From NCBI RefSeq assembly GCF_001403875.1, contig NZ_LN884299.1:3809674-3873673 (forward strand): a DNA stretch of 64,000 bases, in the 5' to 3' direction. Below the pieces are notes generated by a model. It was not told the origin of the DNA. It was given only the letters and a program-made list of their open reading frames with translations, and did no database searches. Made by a program: the position numbers and the translations under genes. This document shows positions 60,266 through 64,000 of the stretch, piece by piece. The number at the start of each line of letters is the position of its first letter. Position 1 is the first letter of the stretch. This stretch comes from Paenibacillus ihumii. GTDB taxonomy: Bacteria > Bacillota > Bacilli > Paenibacillales > Paenibacillaceae.

Positions 60266-62179
60266 ATGAGAAAAGTAACTGTAACGCCAATGACAAATCA
60301 TGAGACCATTCGTTTTGCAGCGGAAGAATTAGTACGATACTTGAATGCCATGGGGAATGCGGCAACATTATCATCAAGAGGCGATGGCATTCTTATTGGC
60401 GAATATGATGCTCTTGGCTTGGAATCAAGCATTAATCATCCGCTGGATGACGAGGTTTATATCGATATTCAGGAATCCAAGGGAAAGATCAGCGGCCCCC
60501 ATCCACGCAGCGTATTGTTCTCGGTTTATCGTTACTTAACCGAATGCGGCTGCTGCTTCCTTCACCCTACGCCTGGCGGAGAGAAAATTCCGATTTCTGC
60601 TGCCCCGATGGATTGTTCAATGAAAGAGCGACCAAGTTACAGGTATCGATCAATCAGCTTAGAAGGAGCAAGCAGCATTGGTAATTTGCTCGACCTCATC
60701 GATTGGCTTCCCAAGGTTGGTTTGAACAGCTATCATACGCAGTTGAAGGATGGCTTTACTTTTTTCGAACGATGGTACTCCCATAAGATGAATCCATTTA
60801 AAGAAGCGGAACCGATCGATCTGCCGACTGCTACACAATATATGAAAGAGTTGACGGTTGAGATTAAGAAGCGGGACTTAATCTATCAGGCGATGGGGCA
60901 TGGATGGACATGCGAGCCGTTCGCGATTAACGGACTTGGCTGGGACAGTGTAGAGCTCCATCTTCCGGATGAAACGATGCAATATTTGGCCATGGTTCAA
61001 GGGAAAAGACAGGTGTGGCGGAACATTCCTGTCAATACGAACGCTTGCTACTCCAACCCAGAAGCACGGTCGCAAATTGTACAGTTTGTTGCGGATTATT
61101 CGGCCGACAACCCAGAGATTGATTTACTGCACTTCTGGCTGGGGGACGATCTGAACAATTACTGTGAATGCGATAATTGCGCGAAATACCAGCCTTCCGA
61201 TTGGTATGTAATGATGTTGAATGAATTAGACGAAATTTTGACCAAGCGCAACAATCCGGTTAAAATCGTGTTTCTCATGTTTTACGAGTTACTCTGGCCT
61301 CCGGTTCACAAAAGAATCAGCAATCCCGAACGTTTCATTCTGCTCTTTGCTCCGGTTTCGCTAGATTATACAAAGCCGTTTAAAGTAACTAAAGAGCTGC
61401 CTCCGCTATCCGAGTTCCGTCTCAATAACATCATCGAGGCACATGGAGTTGAACAGAATGTGGCTTACTATCAGGCTTGGAAAAATATTTTCTCCGGAGA
61501 TTCCTTCGTCTATACGTATCACTTCATGACAACCGGATGGGAGAAGGATCTTGCTGGCTATCATTTGGCTAAAATTTTGCATCAGGATATTCGCGAGTTC
61601 GGAAAGCTCGGGCTGACAGGTGTTAATTCTTGCCAGGCCCAGAGGGTGTTTTTCCCTACAGGGCTGGGAATGACCGTCTATGCTCGAACATTATGGAACG
61701 ACAGGCTTGAATTCGAGGAAATTTCAAATCGCTACTTTGAAGAAGCATATCCAGGGTATGGTGTGGCTGTAGAAGCATTTATTGCCAGCTTATCAAGTCA
61801 ATTCGATCCGGTCTATGTCCAGATGGAGGTGCCTAGAGTGGATGAGGCGGCAGCACAGCGTTTTGAGGAGATTCCTGCCTATATTGACACCTTCATTCCT
61901 GTAATTACAAACAATTTGAATCACCATGACCCAGCCGTTCGAACCAATTGGCGTCACTTGTATATCTATAGTCTCTTAATGAAGAAATGCGCCGTCATGT
62001 TCCAGAGTATAGCCCTTGGACAGCAGGAACGTGTTAAACAGGAGCTTTGGCCAGATTTCATCCAAACGTTCTTTGAATATGAGGATGTCCTATACCATGT
62101 GTTTGACATTGAATGGTTTGCCAAAAGGTTTAAATCGATGCAAGTCGATGGCAATAAACATTTCGTGAATTACGAGTAA
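60266..62179 (+). CDS. DUF4838 glycosidase-like protein
   Basis: 637 residues, cytosolic (no signal peptide). Residues 1-120 resemble the alpha/beta accessory domain found before GH20 and GH67 catalytic domains (MTNHETIRFAAEELVRYLNA; GDGILIGEYDALGLES). The middle is a TIM-barrel-like DUF4838 domain: YRYRSISLEGASSIGNLLDL, LIYQAMGHGWTCEP, EIDLLHFWLGDDLNNYCECD with the CxCDNC-type cysteine cluster, and YYQAWKNIFSGDSFVYTYHF. The C-terminal part is helical. DUF4838 proteins are related to alpha-glucuronidase-type glycoside hydrolases, but no activity is proven for this one. The operon position after a sugar importer, under LacI control, strongly suggests a cytosolic glycosidase that acts on the imported oligosaccharide. 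Confidence 0.85.
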   Translation: MRKVTVTPMTNHETIRFAAEELVRYLNAMGNAATLSSRGDGILIGEYDALGLESSINHPLDDEVYIDIQESKGKISGPHPRSVLFSVYRYLTECGCCFLHPTPGGEKIPISAAPMDCSMKERPSYRYRSISLEGASSIGNLLDLIDWLPKVGLNSYHTQLKDGFTFFERWYSHKMNPFKEAEPIDLPTATQYMKELTVEIKKRDLIYQAMGHGWTCEPFAINGLGWDSVELHLPDETMQYLAMVQGKRQVWRNIPVNTNACYSNPEARSQIVQFVADYSADNPEIDLLHFWLGDDLNNYCECDNCAKYQPSDWYVMMLNELDEILTKRNNPVKIVFLMFYELLWPPVHKRISNPERFILLFAPVSLDYTKPFKVTKELPPLSEFRLNNIIEAHGVEQNVAYYQAWKNIFSGDSFVYTYHFMTTGWEKDLAGYHLAKILHQDIREFGKLGLTGVNSCQAQRVFFPTGLGMTVYARTLWNDRLEFEEISNRYFEEAYPGYGVAVEAFIASLSSQFDPVYVQMEVPRVDEAAAQRFEEIPAYIDTFIPVITNNLNHHDPAVRTNWRHLYIYSLLMKKCAVMFQSIALGQQERVKQELWPDFIQTFFEYEDVLYHVFDIEWFAKRFKSMQVDGNKHFVNYE

Positions 62180-62199
62180 TCTTAGAGCTATCAAGTTTA

Positions 62200-62237
62200 G
62201 GCCACAAAGGACATGATGTCCTTTGTGGCCTTTTATA
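62200..62237. terminator. Bidirectional terminator between the DUF4838 and chitinase genes
   Basis: AGGCCACAAAGGACAT / ATGTCCTTTGTGGCCT, a perfect 16-bp inverted repeat around GATG-type loop bases, with TTTT on the plus side. Confidence 0.92.
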
Positions 62238-62264
62238 TATGAAGAATTAAAGCAATGCCACTTA

Positions 62265-63551
62265 TTATTTATTAATCGATAACTCCTCCGCAATTTGTGT
62301 AACCATAGAGTTGTCATAGTCACTTCCAAACTCCCAAAACATGGTGCCGCCTAAGCCTAGATCTTTGACGTAATTCAATTTCTCGGTTAATCCTTTTGGC
62401 TCAATATAGCTCATCACAAATTGCTTTTTGTTATCAAATACAGTTGCTATATACATGACTTTTGCGTCTTCATCCCACTCTTTAGTAAAGCCATTTTTAT
62501 TCTCTAATAAATCTTTTACACGTTTTAATCCAGGATCCTGCGAATCATAAAAACCAGCTTGTTGTAATCTTTCTTTAATAATAGGATAATGCTCATCCGA
62601 TCTAACAATCTGTGGGATTGGTGCTGCAAATGCTAATCCCAAATTAATTTTCTCTGGAGGGCATCCATTTTTGAGATAATTCTGTACAGCCTTATCTACC
62701 CAGTAACCTTCATTCGCATTTTTTGCTGGCCATTTCTTGGATGGGTAAAGAGCTGATCCAAAATAATTCGAATCGTACTGGAAGTCATAAGTCATAATAT
62801 TGATAAAGTCTAGAATAGGTATAATTTTATCGAACTCTGTCCATGTCCCATCTTCTCCGCCAGCTTCTGTGCCTGTAAACAATGTATTTGCCGATCCGGC
62901 AATCGTCAGAAGCTTATCATGACCAATAGCCTTTCTTACTTCCTGTAATAATAACGTAAAATTATGCTTATCTTCTTTTCTTGCCTTAATGGAACCCCAT
63001 CCCCCATTTACAGGGTACTCCCAGTCCAAGTCGATTCCATCTAAATCATACTGGGCAATCACCTCTTTAGTTGATTTAGCAAAGGTCTTCCTCGCTTCTT
63101 CCGTCGCCGCTGCATCTGAAAAACCTCTAGCATCATAACCACCTATAGATAAAAGCACCTTTAAGTCTGGATTTTTTGCCTTTAATTCATCCAATCTGGA
63201 TAAATCTGATGCAACTTTTGGCGGTAAATAAATGGTGTGTAGTTGTTCAGGTCTAAAATACTGTGGTGTTGCTACATCCGGATTAAGCTCGGGTCCAAAC
63301 AATTCACCTGTCTCCGAATTTTTAACATCTTTGTATTCCTCATTATAAATAAGTCCAAAAGAATAATTTAAGTGGGTAATTTGGGTTACGTCAATCTTTG
63401 AAATATCACTTCCTCTCTGAAATACATAACCAACATTCCTATACTCTTTAGGCTTAGTGACTTCTTTCGCTTGTACCCCATTTACGCTTACTACAGGCAA
63501 TGAAACCGCTAACATAAATATGAACAGGGTTTGTAGCCATCTTTTCTTCAT
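62265..63551 (-). CDS. GH18 chitinase, secreted
   Basis: 428 residues. Signal peptide LQTLFIFMLAVSLPVVSVNG with a cut near VQA-KE. A single GH18 catalytic domain: RNVGYVFQRGSDISKIDVTQ, KVLLSIGGYDARGF and the signature DGIDLDWEYP (171-180), with catalytic E178 assisted by D174 and D176. Further features are NIMTYDFQYD and the terminal strand GLGGTMFWEFGSDY. No chitin-binding module. It should hydrolyse chitin oligosaccharides outside the cell. Monocistronic, ending at the 62200-62237 terminator. The start follows GGGAGGAAGGT. Confidence 0.94.
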   Translation of the reverse strand: MKKRWLQTLFIFMLAVSLPVVSVNGVQAKEVTKPKEYRNVGYVFQRGSDISKIDVTQITHLNYSFGLIYNEEYKDVKNSETGELFGPELNPDVATPQYFRPEQLHTIYLPPKVASDLSRLDELKAKNPDLKVLLSIGGYDARGFSDAAATEEARKTFAKSTKEVIAQYDLDGIDLDWEYPVNGGWGSIKARKEDKHNFTLLLQEVRKAIGHDKLLTIAGSANTLFTGTEAGGEDGTWTEFDKIIPILDFINIMTYDFQYDSNYFGSALYPSKKWPAKNANEGYWVDKAVQNYLKNGCPPEKINLGLAFAAPIPQIVRSDEHYPIIKERLQQAGFYDSQDPGLKRVKDLLENKNGFTKEWDEDAKVMYIATVFDNKKQFVMSYIEPKGLTEKLNYVKDLGLGGTMFWEFGSDYDNSMVTQIAEELSINK

Positions 63552-64000
63552 ACCTTCCTCCCGGGATCGTTATTTATACAAATTTACCGTATATGATCCA
63601 ATTGTATGCTTTACGTTAAAATTCATTTCAGTTATTTTTGTAAGGTGATATCATTAGGCTCAAATCATTGATGCCCATATTGCCGCTTATAAAGAATTAT
63701 GGGATGACACTGGTGACGAAGTATGGGAATTCCTCTATAAGTTTGCAAAAAACAGACAGTTCAAATAGTTAAGTATAAAGGGTGGAGCTCGCTCATCAGA
63801 AATAAGATACCTTATTCCAATCACTTTCGGCCCGGAAGAAAACATGATTGAGAAAATGGAAGAGATTAGACTCCGTTTACTTCATCTGTTCCCTGTTGAT
63901 GAAATAGGTGAAGAAATTCTATTTAGTTACAATGACGATGAATACGAGAAAGCACCGTTTTTTAATTTATATTCGTCTGGAAACTCAGCCCAAGCTAATT
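63552..64000 (+). other. Right-edge region with unresolved reading-frame fragments
   Basis: About 450 bp. After the chitinase promoter region, one plus-strand frame is open from about 63659 to a TAG at 63766 (QIIDAHIAAYKELWDDTGDE, then VWEFLYKFAKNRQFK), and again in the same frame from 63769 to the end of the window (RSSEIRYLIPITFGPEENMI; KMEEIRLRLLHLFPVDEIGE). No ATG precedes the first part; the second has one at 63844 without a good RBS. This may be one gene broken by an in-frame stop, or two adjacent fragments. No family recognised. Confidence 0.45.

Noticed and set aside
1..64000. tRNA or rRNA genes and prophage
   Set aside because: No cloverleaf, rRNA segment, integrase with att sites, or phage structural genes were recognised.

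Overview
The window looks like chromosomal DNA of a Paenibacillus-type, endospore-forming Firmicute. The evidence is strong AAGGAGG-like ribosome binding sites with frequent TTG/GTG starts, a Spo0E-like phosphatase, YheC/D-like and YitT-type membrane or coat genes, paired WYL regulators, many carbohydrate-active enzymes (three GH3, GH11, GH18, DUF4838), and a GH11 xylanase very close to Bacillus XynA. No rRNA, tRNA, CRISPR array or complete prophage was recognised.

Layout. 1-5.4 kb: a truncated secreted-protein start, a MATE exporter, an EF-G-like ribosomal protection protein followed by an array of ~25-bp hairpin repeats, a broken cohesin-type surface-protein remnant, and a GNAT acetyltransferase frameshifted in a G7 tract. 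5.5-10.0 kb: an RNA-repair island (rtcB ligase and RlaP-like nucleotidyltransferase) divergent from two overlapping WYL regulators. 10.0-11.3 kb: a gene-free, repeat-rich scar with an IS1182-type transposase remnant, five copies of a 49-bp repeat and a 15-bp repeat. 11.3-15.8 kb: a tightly coupled five-gene operon around a Ycf46/FtsH-like AAA+ ATPase with four proteins I cannot assign; this is the best candidate for an undescribed system. 16-20 kb: an alpha/beta hydrolase, an intact IS3-family element with programmed -1 frameshifting, and a membrane diguanylate cyclase.

20-31 kb: a GH3 cluster, in which two paralogous cytosolic GH3 enzymes flank a GtrA-like membrane protein and a GT2 glycosyltransferase, and a third, membrane-anchored GH3 has its domains in circularly permuted order; a LysR regulator lies upstream. 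31-34.4 kb: UDP-galactopyranose mutase, a methyltransferase-fold protein and a DapL-type aminotransferase. 34.6-38.8 kb: an ATP-grasp gene divergent from an adenylate-forming enzyme plus SbnA/SbnB homologues, which would make 2,3-diaminopropionate. 39-41.6 kb: YitT, a Spo0E-like pair, and two XRE regulators that are a tandem 603-bp duplication including the promoter. 41.7-46.6 kb: a formylglycine-enzyme-fold lipoprotein, xynA, a second broken GNAT gene, a 27-residue membrane peptide, DUF4256 and a class B sortase.

46.6-53 kb: a ~2100-residue repetitive cell-wall adhesin with a VPKTG sorting signal, paired with the sortase and preceded by a hairpin-rich leader. 53.4-55.4 kb: a tRNA-dihydrouridine synthase and a membrane sensor-domain protein. 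55.5-62.2 kb: a LacI repressor divergent from a sugar ABC transporter and a DUF4838 glycosidase-like protein, with a readable operator, cre site and promoter. 62.2-64 kb: a GH18 chitinase and an unresolved fragment.

All calls are from reading the sequence and family knowledge; no database search was run.
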